Assembly: GCA_963785155.1 (NCBI GenBank)
Contig: CAWAUB010000004.1
Coordinates: 1 to 64,000 of the forward strand
Direction: 5' to 3'
DNA from: DASUSH01 sp963785155
GTDB lineage: Bacteria > Actinomycetota > Thermoleophilia > Solirubrobacterales > 70-9
Length of the DNA: 64,000 bases
The translations under genes and the position numbers were made by a program. This document shows positions 40,898 to 48,586 of this stretch, piece after piece. Below the pieces are notes generated by a model. That model saw nothing but the letters and a program-made list of their open reading frames with translations, searched no databases and had not been told where the DNA came from. The stretch's first letter is position 1. Each line of letters opens with the position of its first letter.

Positions 40898-42037
40898 ATG
40901 AGCCGAGCCCGACAACTCCTCGCAACGCTCTTCGCCGCCGTGGCGATGGTCGCGGCATCCGCCGCGCCCGCGCAGGTGTCCCCCGCGGCGCCGCAGAAGG
41001 CGGCGGCGGAGCCGGGGTTCTTCGGGGTCGCGCCGCAGAACATCCTCCACAAGAAGGACTACAAGCGGATGGGGGCCGGCGGCGTCGGCCTGCTCCGGGT
41101 CCCGCTGAGCTGGGACCAGGTCCAGTCGAAGCCCGGCGACTGCGAGCCCGAGCCTCAGGTCGACGTCTGCAGCTGGTCCGAGTTCGACGCGATCGTCGGG
41201 CAGGCGGCGGCCAAGGGCATCCGGGTCTTCCCGACCCTGGGCGGGCGGCCGGCATTCACGATCAAGGGCAAGGGCGGCGACAGCCCGCGCGAGCACCCGC
41301 CGATCAACGGCCCGGGCCTGGAGGCCTGGCGTGACTTCACCGCGGCGGCGGCGGCCCGCTACGGCCGTGACGGCACGTTCTGGACGACGGATCCCGCCTT
41401 CGGCTCCGATGCGGTCGAGGCGCGCCCGATCGAGGACTGGCAGGTCTGGAACGAGCCGAACGCGGCCTCCTACTGGCCTCCGGAGCCGAGAGCCGGGGAG
41501 TACGCGACGCTGCTCGGCGCCACGGCCGAGTCGATCCGATCGTCGGACCCGGAGGCGGAGATCGTGATGGGCGGGATGTTCGGCTCGGCAACGGTGCCGG
41601 CGGCGAAGTACCTGCGGAAGCTCTATGGGATCGAGGGCATCTCCGAGTACTTCGACTCGATCTCGATCCACCCCTACGCGCCCGGCGTGGAGGGCGTGCA
41701 GAAGCAGGCCGTGACGATTCGCAAGGCAGCGATCCGCGCCGGTGACGAGGACGTGGGCCTGTGGGCGACCGAGCTCGGCTGGGGGTCCGGCAACGGCGGC
41801 CACCCGCTCGAGGTCGGGGATAAGAAGCAGGCGAAGCGCCTCGACGGCGCCTTCGAGCTCTTCCTCGACAAGCGCGAGATCTGGAACGTCGAGGGCGTGA
41901 CCTGGTTCACCTGGGAGGACCGCGCCGACCACAAGGTGTGCCGCTTCTGCCGCCACGCGGGGCTTTTCGACGTGGACGCCGCTCCGAAGGCCTCCTGGAA
42001 GGTCTTCAGGACCTACACCTTGCCCGACGAGGAATGA
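40898..42037 (+). CDS. Exported glycoside hydrolase 3 (GH39/PslG-like)
   Basis: 379 residues, three bases after the previous stop. The signal peptide MSRARQLLATLFAAVAMVAAS ends near residue 25. Acid/base E186 in WQVWNEPNAASYW, H258 in ISIHPYA and nucleophile E292 in WATELGWGSGNGG. Cysteine pairs C82/C91 (GDCEPEPQVDVCSW) and C348/C351 (VCRFCRHAGLF). Closest to copy 2 by eye, sharing LLRVPLSWDQ, ASYWPPEP and GGMFG-ATVPA texts, so these two look like the most recent duplication. Confidence 0.8.
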   Translation: MSRARQLLATLFAAVAMVAASAAPAQVSPAAPQKAAAEPGFFGVAPQNILHKKDYKRMGAGGVGLLRVPLSWDQVQSKPGDCEPEPQVDVCSWSEFDAIVGQAAAKGIRVFPTLGGRPAFTIKGKGGDSPREHPPINGPGLEAWRDFTAAAAARYGRDGTFWTTDPAFGSDAVEARPIEDWQVWNEPNAASYWPPEPRAGEYATLLGATAESIRSSDPEAEIVMGGMFGSATVPAAKYLRKLYGIEGISEYFDSISIHPYAPGVEGVQKQAVTIRKAAIRAGDEDVGLWATELGWGSGNGGHPLEVGDKKQAKRLDGAFELFLDKREIWNVEGVTWFTWEDRADHKVCRFCRHAGLFDVDAAPKASWKVFRTYTLPDEE

Positions 42038-43131
42038 GCCGACGCCTACGACACCTGCTCGCGACGATGATCGCCACCACGGCGGTGGCGGCCGCCTGCG
42101 CCGCTCCGGCTCAGGCGGTCCCTGAGCGCTTCTACGGCGTCGTCGCCCAGGGCGGCTTCGATCAGGGTGACTTCACCCTGATGGAGGAAGCCGAGGTCGG
42201 CACGCTGCGCGTGCAGCTCGGCTGGCCGATCGTCCAGGGCGCCGAGGGCCGCTGCCAGGCAGGCGCCCAGGTGGGCGTCTGTGATTGGCGCCTGTACGAC
42301 GAGCTCGCCGGGCTCGCGGCCGAGCGCGGGATCGAGCTCTTCCCCTACCTGCTCAACGTGCCTTCCTTCATCGCCAACGACGCCGAGAAGCCCCCCATCC
42401 ACAACAAGCGCGCCCGCCAGGGCTGGACCGACTTCGTCCAGGCCGCGGCCAAGCGCTACGGGCCCGGCGGCGTCTACTGGGAGACGGTCTTCCCGATCAC
42501 CCACCCGCTCGCCGACCCCGTGCCGATCGAGCACTGGCAGATCTGGAACGAGCCGAGCGCGGAGCCGTTCTGGCACCCGAAGCCGAAGCCCCGCGAGTAC
42601 GGAAAGCTCGTGAAGCTCACCTCGAAGGCGATCACGGACGTCGACCCCGGCGCCTACATCGTGCTCGCCGGCCTGTTCGGGACGCCGACGATCGGCATCG
42701 ACCAGCCGGAGTTCCTGCGCGGCCTCTACAAGGTGCCGAAGATCGAGCGCTACTTCGACTCCGTGGCGATCCACCCCTATGGGCCCGACCTCGACCGGGT
42801 GAAGTTCCAGGTCGACTGGGCGCTCGACGAGATGCGCCGCGCCGGCGACCAGAAGGCGGACCTGTGGATCTCCGAGATCGGCTGGGCCTCCGACCACCTG
42901 CACAACCAGCTCGGCGTCGGCCGCAAGGGCCAGGCGAAGATGCTGAAGAAGTCGTTCGGCCTGTTCCGCAAGAAGCAGAAGGCCTGGAACATCGAGGCGG
43001 TCAACTGGTACGCCTGGCAGGACACCGACCAGGCGGGGTTCTGCGACTTCTGCCGCCGCTCGGGGCTGGTCAACATCAACCAGGAGCCCAAGCCCGCCTA
43101 CGACGCGTTCCGCGCCGAGTCGACCCGATGA
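42034..43131 (+). CDS. Exported glycoside hydrolase 4 (GH39/PslG-like)
   Basis: 365 residues, ATG overlapping the previous stop (ATGA). Signal peptide MSRRLRHLLATMIATTAVAAACAAPAQA. Acid/base E173 in WQIWNEPSAEPFW, H247 in VAIHPYG, nucleophile E281 in LWISEIGWASD (Ser replaces the usual Thr before the Glu). Cysteines C74/C83 (GRCQAGAQVGVCDW) and C337/C340 (FCDFCRRSGLV). The substrate-loop region LLNVPSFIANDAEKPP differs from copies 2 and 3, suggesting a different glycan subsite. Confidence 0.8.
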   Translation: MSRRLRHLLATMIATTAVAAACAAPAQAVPERFYGVVAQGGFDQGDFTLMEEAEVGTLRVQLGWPIVQGAEGRCQAGAQVGVCDWRLYDELAGLAAERGIELFPYLLNVPSFIANDAEKPPIHNKRARQGWTDFVQAAAKRYGPGGVYWETVFPITHPLADPVPIEHWQIWNEPSAEPFWHPKPKPREYGKLVKLTSKAITDVDPGAYIVLAGLFGTPTIGIDQPEFLRGLYKVPKIERYFDSVAIHPYGPDLDRVKFQVDWALDEMRRAGDQKADLWISEIGWASDHLHNQLGVGRKGQAKMLKKSFGLFRKKQKAWNIEAVNWYAWQDTDQAGFCDFCRRSGLVNINQEPKPAYDAFRAESTR

Positions 43132-44195
43132 GGCGGCTCGCGCTCCTCGCCTGCGTGGCGCTCGCCGCGCTCGCGCTGCCCGGCGTGGCGGCGGCGAAGA
43201 AGGCGCCGAACGACTTCTTCGGGGTGGTCAGCCAGGAGGCGCTGACCGGCGCCGACTACTCGCACCTCGCCGAGGGCGACGTGGGGACGATGCGGATCGC
43301 CTTCACCTGGGCTTCCTTCCAGCAGGTGGAGGGGCAGTGCCAGGCGGAGGCGCAGGTCGGGATCTGCAGCTGGACCGTGATGGACGGCATCATCGGCAGC
43401 GCCGCGCAGGCCGGGACGCGGATCATCCCGATCCTGGCGGGGCCACCTTCCTTCGTTTCCAAGAACCCGAAGAACCCGCCGATCAAGGGTCAGGACGCGA
43501 AGCGCTGGAAGGCCTTCCTCTCGGCGGCGGCCGAGCGCTACGGGCGCGGCGGGCTCTATTGGAAGGTCTACGACGACTACGGCGCGAAGCCATTCCCGAT
43601 CACCGACTGGCAGGTGTGGAACGAGCAGAACTCGAAGCAGGGCTGGCAGGGCCGCCCGGACGCGAAGAAGTACGCGAAGCTCCTGAAGATCTCCTCGAAG
43701 GCGATCAAGAAGAAGGACAAGAAGGCGAACATCGTGCTCGGCGGCATGTTCGGCGACTCGAAGGTGACGCTGACGAGCTACATGAAGCAGCTCTACCGGG
43801 TGAAGCACGTCGAGCGCTACTTCGACACGATCGCGCTGCACCCGTACGCGCCGCAGATCGGCGACCTGAAGCGCCAGCTCGGCAAGGCCCGCAGCGCGGC
43901 ACGCAAGGGCGGCGACCGCAAGGCGAAGCTCCGCATCACCGAGCTCGGGTGGAGCTCGAAGAAGGGGAAGCACCCGCTGATGAAGGGCCCGAGCGGCCAG
44001 GCGAAGATGCTGAAGAAGTCGTTCGGCCTGCTGAAGCGCAAGCGAGGCCGCTGGAACCTCGTGGGCGTCAACTGGTTCGCCCTTCAGGACACCAACAACC
44101 CGACCACCTGCGCGTTCTGCCGGCAGACCGGTCTGTTCCAGACGAACGGCAATGCGAAGCCCGCCTGGGGCGCGTTCAAGAAGTTCTCGAAGTAG
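43128..44195 (+). CDS. Exported glycoside hydrolase 5 (GH39/PslG-like)
   Basis: 355 residues, again ATGA-coupled to the previous gene. Signal peptide MRRLALLACVALAALALPGVAAA. Acid/base E166 in WQVWNEQNSKQGW, H238 in IALHPYA, nucleophile E272 in RITELGWSSKKG. Cysteines C71/C80 (GQCQAEAQVGICSW) and C328/C331 (TCAFCRQTGLF). The Lys-rich stretch KAIKKKDKKAN recalls copy 1. Its stop codon lies in the stem of a bidirectional terminator. Confidence 0.8.
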   Translation: MRRLALLACVALAALALPGVAAAKKAPNDFFGVVSQEALTGADYSHLAEGDVGTMRIAFTWASFQQVEGQCQAEAQVGICSWTVMDGIIGSAAQAGTRIIPILAGPPSFVSKNPKNPPIKGQDAKRWKAFLSAAAERYGRGGLYWKVYDDYGAKPFPITDWQVWNEQNSKQGWQGRPDAKKYAKLLKISSKAIKKKDKKANIVLGGMFGDSKVTLTSYMKQLYRVKHVERYFDTIALHPYAPQIGDLKRQLGKARSAARKGGDRKAKLRITELGWSSKKGKHPLMKGPSGQAKMLKKSFGLLKRKRGRWNLVGVNWFALQDTNNPTTCAFCRQTGLFQTNGNAKPAWGAFKKFSK

Positions 44196-44217
44196 CGCCC
44201 GCGCCCCGGGGGCGCTA
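44193..44217. terminator. Bidirectional terminator containing both stop codons
   Basis: TAGCGCCC, a nine-base loop, then GGGCGCTA: a perfect 8-bp stem. The first three bases are the stop of hydrolase 5 on the plus strand, and the last three are the stop of the MoaD-like gene on the minus strand. Confidence 0.7.
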
Positions 44218-44490
44218 GCAGCCGCCGGCCATCGCCGGCAGGATGACCACGGTGTCGGTGTCCGACGCGGCGGTCCCGAGCCCGTCGAGGACGCGGACGT
44301 CCTCGTCGTTCAGGTAGACGTTGACGAAGCGGTTGAGCTCGCCGTCCTCGGAGAAGAGCTGGCGCTCGGTGCCCGGGTGGGACTCGACGAGAGCGCGCAG
44401 CGCGTCGCCGACGTTCTCGCCGGCGACCGAGACCTCGGACTCGCCGCCGGTGTGCTGGCGCAGCACAGGGGGGATCTTGACCTTGGGCAT
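44215..44490 (-). CDS. MoaD/ThiS-family sulfur carrier ending Gly-Gly-Cys
   Basis: 91 residues: MPKVKIPPVLRQHTGG, a beta-grasp fold with FVNVYLNDEDVRVLDGLGT and the terminal VVILPAMAGGC. The family tail is Gly-Gly, thiocarboxylated after adenylation by a ThiF/MoeB enzyme. Here a Cys follows, so it would need removal (as known for carriers processed by JAMM-type peptidases) or the gene ends one codon late. ILPAMAGG resembles CysO of mycobacteria. It lies 24 bases after its activating enzyme, so both are one operon. Roles could be cysteine, thiamin or molybdopterin synthesis; sequence alone does not decide. Confidence 0.85.
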   Translation of the reverse strand: MPKVKIPPVLRQHTGGESEVSVAGENVGDALRALVESHPGTERQLFSEDGELNRFVNVYLNDEDVRVLDGLGTAASDTDTVVILPAMAGGC

Positions 44491-44514
44491 CGGCGTGAGC
44501 TTATTGGTCGGTGC

Positions 44515-45711
44515 CTAGGCGCGGCTGAGCGCGCCGGGGGCCGCGCAGAAGGCGTCGTAGTCGGGGAACTTGCCCATCTCCGACTCCGGGATCTGCTCGG
44601 CATGCTCGCCGCAGATCGGGCAATCGGGGTCGCGGCGGACCTTGAGCTCGGTGAAGCGGGTGCCGAGCGATTCGTAGATCAGCAGGCGGCCGATCAGCGG
44701 CTCGCCGATCCCGGCCACCAGCTTGATCACCTCGTTCGCCTGCAGCAGGCCCATCTGGCCGGCCATCACGCCGAGGACGCCGGCGGCGCCGCAGCTCGGG
44801 GCGAGCTCGGGCGGCGGCGGGGTCGGGTAGAGGCAGCGATAGCAGGGTCCCTCGTAGGGGACGAAGGTCGAGATCTGGCCCTCGAAGCCGAGGATCGAGG
44901 CGGAGACGACCGGCTTGCGCAGCCGCACGGAGGCGTCGTTCAGCAGGTAGCGGGTCGGGAAGTTGTCGGCGCCGTCGACGAGGACGTCGTAGTCCTCGAT
45001 GATCTCGAGGATGTTCGAGGAGTCGAGGCGCGTCTGGTACTCGACGACCTCGACGTCCGGGTTGAGCGCGTTGATCGTCGCCTTCGCGGACTCGCTCTTC
45101 GGCCGGCCGACCCGCTCGGTGTTGTGGATCACCTGGCGCTGGAGGTTCGACTCGTCCACGACGTCGTCGTCGACGATCCCGAGCGTGCCGATCCCGGCGG
45201 CCGCGAGGTAGAGGGCGCTCGGCGCGCCGAGCCCTCCGGCCCCGAGCAGGAGCACCTTCGCGTTCAGCATCTTGACCTGCCCATCGACGCCGACCTCGGG
45301 CAGCAGCGTGTGGCGCGAGTAGCGCATCCGCTGGTCCTTCGTCAGGCCCTCGGGCTCGTCGACGGCGAGACCCTCCTCCGCCCAGGCCGCGATGCCGCCG
45401 GCGACGGAGGCGGTGTTCTCGTAGCCGAGCTCGGACGCGAGCGCGTCGGCGGCGCGGGCCGAGCGGTTGCCCGTGGCGCAGTAGATGAGCACGCGCTGGG
45501 AGGTGTCGGGGGCGGCCTCGCCGATCTTGTCGAGGACATCGGCGGGCGGGATCAGGGTCGAGCCGGCGATCTTCGAGATCTGCGCCTCGTGCGGCTCGCG
45601 GGTATCGATGAGGACGGCATCGCCGGCCTCGAGCTCACGCTGGGCCTCGGCGGGCTCGACCTGCTCGATGCGGGCCTTGATCTCGTCGAGCGATTCGGTC
45701 GGCGTAGCCAT
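44515..45711 (-). CDS. Rhodanese-ThiF (MoeB/MoeZ-like) sulfur carrier adenylyltransferase
   Basis: 398 residues with domain order rhodanese then ThiF. The rhodanese loop is IYCATGNRS (C78). The E1-like domain has LLLGAGGLGAPSALYLAAAG (~155-172), VDDDVVDESNLQRQ, DGADNFPTRYLLND, zinc cysteines C290/C293 (CYRC) and C364/C367 (CPIC) and the catalytic-type C307 (APSCGAAGV). In MoeZ-type proteins the rhodanese is usually C-terminal; here it leads. It activates and sulfurates the adjacent carrier. An AGGAG lies four bases before the ATG. Confidence 0.87.
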   Translation of the reverse strand: MATPTESLDEIKARIEQVEPAEAQRELEAGDAVLIDTREPHEAQISKIAGSTLIPPADVLDKIGEAAPDTSQRVLIYCATGNRSARAADALASELGYENTASVAGGIAAWAEEGLAVDEPEGLTKDQRMRYSRHTLLPEVGVDGQVKMLNAKVLLLGAGGLGAPSALYLAAAGIGTLGIVDDDVVDESNLQRQVIHNTERVGRPKSESAKATINALNPDVEVVEYQTRLDSSNILEIIEDYDVLVDGADNFPTRYLLNDASVRLRKPVVSASILGFEGQISTFVPYEGPCYRCLYPTPPPPELAPSCGAAGVLGVMAGQMGLLQANEVIKLVAGIGEPLIGRLLIYESLGTRFTELKVRRDPDCPICGEHAEQIPESEMGKFPDYDAFCAAPGALSRA

Positions 45712-45717
45712 CGTTCT

Positions 45718-45749
45718 CCTAAAACTCCTAATCCTGACTGGCTTTTAGG
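45718..45749. promoter_or_regulatory. Inverted repeat at the sulfur-carrier operon promoter
   Basis: CCTAAAA and TTTTAGG form a perfect 7-bp inverted repeat around 18 bases, directly upstream of the ATG at 45711 and overlapping its Shine-Dalgarno. The spacer holds TCCTGACTGG, which recurs as TCCTGACTAG (minus strand) before the rieske-sufBD operon. A shared regulator is inferred. Confidence 0.45.
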
Positions 45750-45883
45750 GCTTTCAGTGTAGCGCGGTGCCTGTGGCGGGTTCCTCAGCCTAAGGGACGA
45801 AACCGCTCCCGGCGCGTCGCGAGGCGCCGAGGTCGCGGGCACGTAAGGCAACGGATCAGGGGTTCGAACGTCGGATCCGAACC

Positions 45884-45941
45884 GCGATTGGACGTTCTTG
45901 GACACCTAACCACGCCATGGTGTGGTCAGACGTCCAATCGC
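45884..45941. repeat. 12-bp inverted repeat with nested near-palindrome
   Basis: GCGATTGGACGT (45884-45895) and its exact complement ACGTCCAATCGC (45930-45941) flank a nested dyad ACCAC-G-CCATGG-T-GTGGT (45909-45926). It lies just past the end of htpX and upstream of the sulfur-carrier operon. It may be the htpX terminator or an operator; no T-run is present. Confidence 0.6.
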
Positions 45942-45963
45942 TGGCCGGGGGCGAGAGGGGCTA

Positions 45964-46828
45964 CTAGCCGATGGCGGGGCGCATCTGGCGCAGGCGGCGG
46001 ACGCGCTCCTCGATCGGCGGGTGGGTCGAGAAGAGCCCGGCGATACCGCCGGCGCTGAACGGCTTGACGATGTAGAGCGGCTCCGAGGCCTGGTTCACCT
46101 GCATCGGGATCGCCGCCGCGCCCTGCTCGAGCCGCAGGAGGGCGGAGGCGAGGGACTCGGGGTTGCCGCAGATCTCGGCGCCCGTGGCGTCGGCGGAGTA
46201 CTCGCGCTGGCGCGAGATCGAGAGCTGGATCAGGCTCGCGGCGACCGGCGCCAGGATGACCATCGCGAGCGCCCCGATCAGCCCGAGCGGGCCCGCGTCC
46301 TCGTCGCCACCGAACCACAGCAGCATGTAGGCGAGGTAGGTGATCGCGCCGGCGACCGTCGCGGCGACGGACTGGATCAGGATGTCGCGGTTGCGGATGT
46401 GGGCCAGCTCGTGGGCGATCACGCCGCGCAGCTCGTCCTCGGAGAGCAGCTTGGTGATCCCGCGGGTGACCGCGACGGCGGAATTCTTCGGGTTGCGGCC
46501 GGTCGCGAAGGCGTTCGGCTGGTCCTGCGGGAATCATGTAGAGGTCGGGCATCGGGAGCCCGGCGCGGGTCGTCAGCTCACGGACCATCTGGTAGAGCCG
46601 CGGCGCCTCCTCCTCGGAGATCGGCTTGGCGCCCGACATCCGCAGGGCGATCCGGTCGCTGAACCAGAACGCGAAGAAGTTGAAGAGCGCGGCGCCGATC
46701 AGGAAGTAGAGCGCCATCTGCGGCCCGCCGATGGCGAAGCCGATGACGACGAGCAGGCCGGTGAGGGTCGCGAGCAGGATCGTCGTGCGCAGGGCGGCGG
46801 CGAAGTTGGAACGTTTGGTGCTGGTCAT
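45964..46828 (-). CDS. htpX: HtpX membrane zinc metalloprotease (one frameshift)
   Basis: MTSTKRSNFAAAL, two N-terminal helices, then after one extra base near 46,530 NAFATGRNPKNSAVAVTRG, the zinc motif VIAHELAHIRNRD (HExxH), two more helices, REYSADATGAE (third zinc ligand Glu) and STHPPIEERVRRL. This is the complete M48B HtpX layout for membrane protein quality control. The restored length of 287 residues is usual. Divergent from the sensor kinase. Confidence 0.93.
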
Positions 46829-46956
46829 CTCGTGGCGACTCCTGGCGCGTGGTTGGGGGAACGAATTATGGCTTACGAAGGCTAAAAACTGCCTGAGGTC
46901 CAGTCCCCATTCGGCCTGGGTACAGGACCGACCTCACCGTTGCCGATACTAGGGGT

Positions 46957-47940
46957 GTGAGACCGCGCACGCTCCTGGTCCAGGTCCTGGTCGCGAACCT
47001 GCTGCTGATCACGGTCGCAACCGTCGCCGCCGCGTTCGTTGCCGGGACGGGCAGCTTGAACGAGGACTCGCCGGCAGGAATCGTGCTCGCCTTCGCGGTC
47101 GCCCTGACCGTGCTGGTCAACGTCTTCACGCTGGCGCGCAGGCTGGAGCCGCTCGAGCGGCTGGCCGACGAGATGGAGCGCGTCGACCTCTCACGGCCGA
47201 GCCAGAACGTCGCACTCGACGAGGACCTCGGCGGCCCGGAGGAGGTGCGCCGGCTGCAGAGCTCCTTCCTGCGCATGCTCGACCGGCTGGAGGCCGAGCG
47301 GCTGCGCTCCACGAGCCTCGCGCTCGAGGCCCAGGAGCGCGAGCGGACGCGAATCGCCCGCGACCTGCACGACGAGGTCAACCAGTCGCTGACGGGCCTG
47401 GTGCTCCGGCTCGAAGCGGTCCGGGCGAAGGCGCCGCCCGAGGTCGCCGCCGAGCTCGCCGAGACGAGCGCGGTCGCACGGCAGGCGATGGACGAACTGG
47501 TCGCCCTCGCGCGCCAGCTGCGGCCGACCGCCCTCGACGACCTCGGCCTGGAGGCCGCCCTGGCCTCGCAGTCGGAGGATCTGGAGCGCCAGAGCGGGGT
47601 CACGACCAGCTTCGGCGCCGCCGGCGACTTCTCCGACCTCCCCGACGAGGTCCAGCTAGTGCTCTACCGGGTCGCCCAGGAGGCGCTGGCGAACGCCGCA
47701 CGCCACGCGAACGCAGGATCCGTGGTCGTCCGGCTGGCGCGGCAGAACGGGCGGGTCGAGCTGACCGTCTCCGACGATGGCAGCGGTTTTGCCTTCGACG
47801 ACGCCGGCGGGGGTCTCGGGCTGGTGGGCATGCGCGAGCGGGCGCTCCTCGTCGGCGGCGATCTGCGGATCGAGTCGCGCCCCAGCCTGGGCACGCGCGT
47901 GCGCCTGACCATCGACCCATTACGGTCCTCCACGGAATGA
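46957..47940 (+). CDS. NarL-type sensor histidine kinase
   Basis: GTG start preceded by GATACT at about seven bases, compatible with a leaderless mRNA. Two helices (residues ~8-30 and 41-60) with only a short outward loop, a HAMP-like linker (RRLEPLERLADEME), HisKA_3 with phospho-acceptor H138 in IARDLHDEVNQSLTG, and an HATPase domain (ALANAARHANAG, VSDDGSGF, GLGLVGMRERA). With almost no periplasmic domain the signal is probably sensed in or at the membrane. The response regulator follows after ten bases. Confidence 0.88.
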   Translation: MRPRTLLVQVLVANLLLITVATVAAAFVAGTGSLNEDSPAGIVLAFAVALTVLVNVFTLARRLEPLERLADEMERVDLSRPSQNVALDEDLGGPEEVRRLQSSFLRMLDRLEAERLRSTSLALEAQERERTRIARDLHDEVNQSLTGLVLRLEAVRAKAPPEVAAELAETSAVARQAMDELVALARQLRPTALDDLGLEAALASQSEDLERQSGVTTSFGAAGDFSDLPDEVQLVLYRVAQEALANAARHANAGSVVVRLARQNGRVELTVSDDGSGFAFDDAGGGLGLVGMRERALLVGGDLRIESRPSLGTRVRLTIDPLRSSTE

Positions 47941-47950
47941 GGCGCCACCG

Positions 47951-48580
47951 ATGAGGGTCATGATCGCCGACGATCACGGGATCGTCCGCTCGGGCCTGCG
48001 CGCGCTGCTCGAGAGCCAGGAGGATCTGGAGGTCGTCGCCGAGGCGGCGGACGGGCTCGAGGCCCGCGACCTCGCGATCCGCGAACGGCCGGACCTCGCC
48101 ATCCTCGACGTGAAGATGCCCAAGCTGACCGGCCTGCAGGCGACCCGCGAGATTCGCGAGCAGGCGCCGGAGGTCGCGGTGCTAATTCTCTCGATGCACG
48201 ACGACGAGCGCTACCTCTTCGAGGCGCTCAAGGCCGGCGCCTCCGGATACGTGCTGAAGCGCCAGGCGGATTCCGAGTTACTGGAGGCCATCCGCGCGGT
48301 CGAGCGCGGCGAGCCCTTCCTCACCCCCGACGCCCAGCGGGCGCTGATCCAGGACGTGCTCGCGCGCGGCTCGGAGCGCTCGGACGAGCTCAGCCCGCGC
48401 GAGCAGGAGGTCGTGAAGCTGGTCGCGGAGGCGCACACCAATAAGGAGATCGCGGAGCTCCTCCACCTCTCCGAGAAGACGGTCGAGAACCACCGCGCGA
48501 ACGCGATGCGGAAGCTCGGCATGCGCGATCGGGTCGAACTGGTGCGCTACGCGATCCGGCGCGGCCTGATCGAGCCGTAG
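47951..48580 (+). CDS. NarL/LuxR-family response regulator
   Basis: 209 residues: MRVMIADDHGIVRSGLRALL with acidic pocket D7/D8, phospho-acceptor D53 in LAILDVKMPKLTG, the KAGASGYVLKR switch and a LuxR-type helix-turn-helix (LSPREQEVVKLVAEAHTNKEIAELLHLS, split here by its own motif order, then EKTVENHRANAMRKLG). Partner of the kinase upstream. No target operon is identifiable by sequence; it could control htpX or the neighbouring membrane protein. Confidence 0.9.
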   Translation: MRVMIADDHGIVRSGLRALLESQEDLEVVAEAADGLEARDLAIRERPDLAILDVKMPKLTGLQATREIREQAPEVAVLILSMHDDERYLFEALKAGASGYVLKRQADSELLEAIRAVERGEPFLTPDAQRALIQDVLARGSERSDELSPREQEVVKLVAEAHTNKEIAELLHLSEKTVENHRANAMRKLGMRDRVELVRYAIRRGLIEP

Positions 48581-48586
48581 CCCGGC

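Noticed and set aside
45781..45883. tRNA-like text containing GGTTCGAA
   Set aside because: GGGGTTCGAACG resembles a T-arm, but no 7-bp acceptor stem, D-arm or anticodon arm can be drawn around it on either strand.
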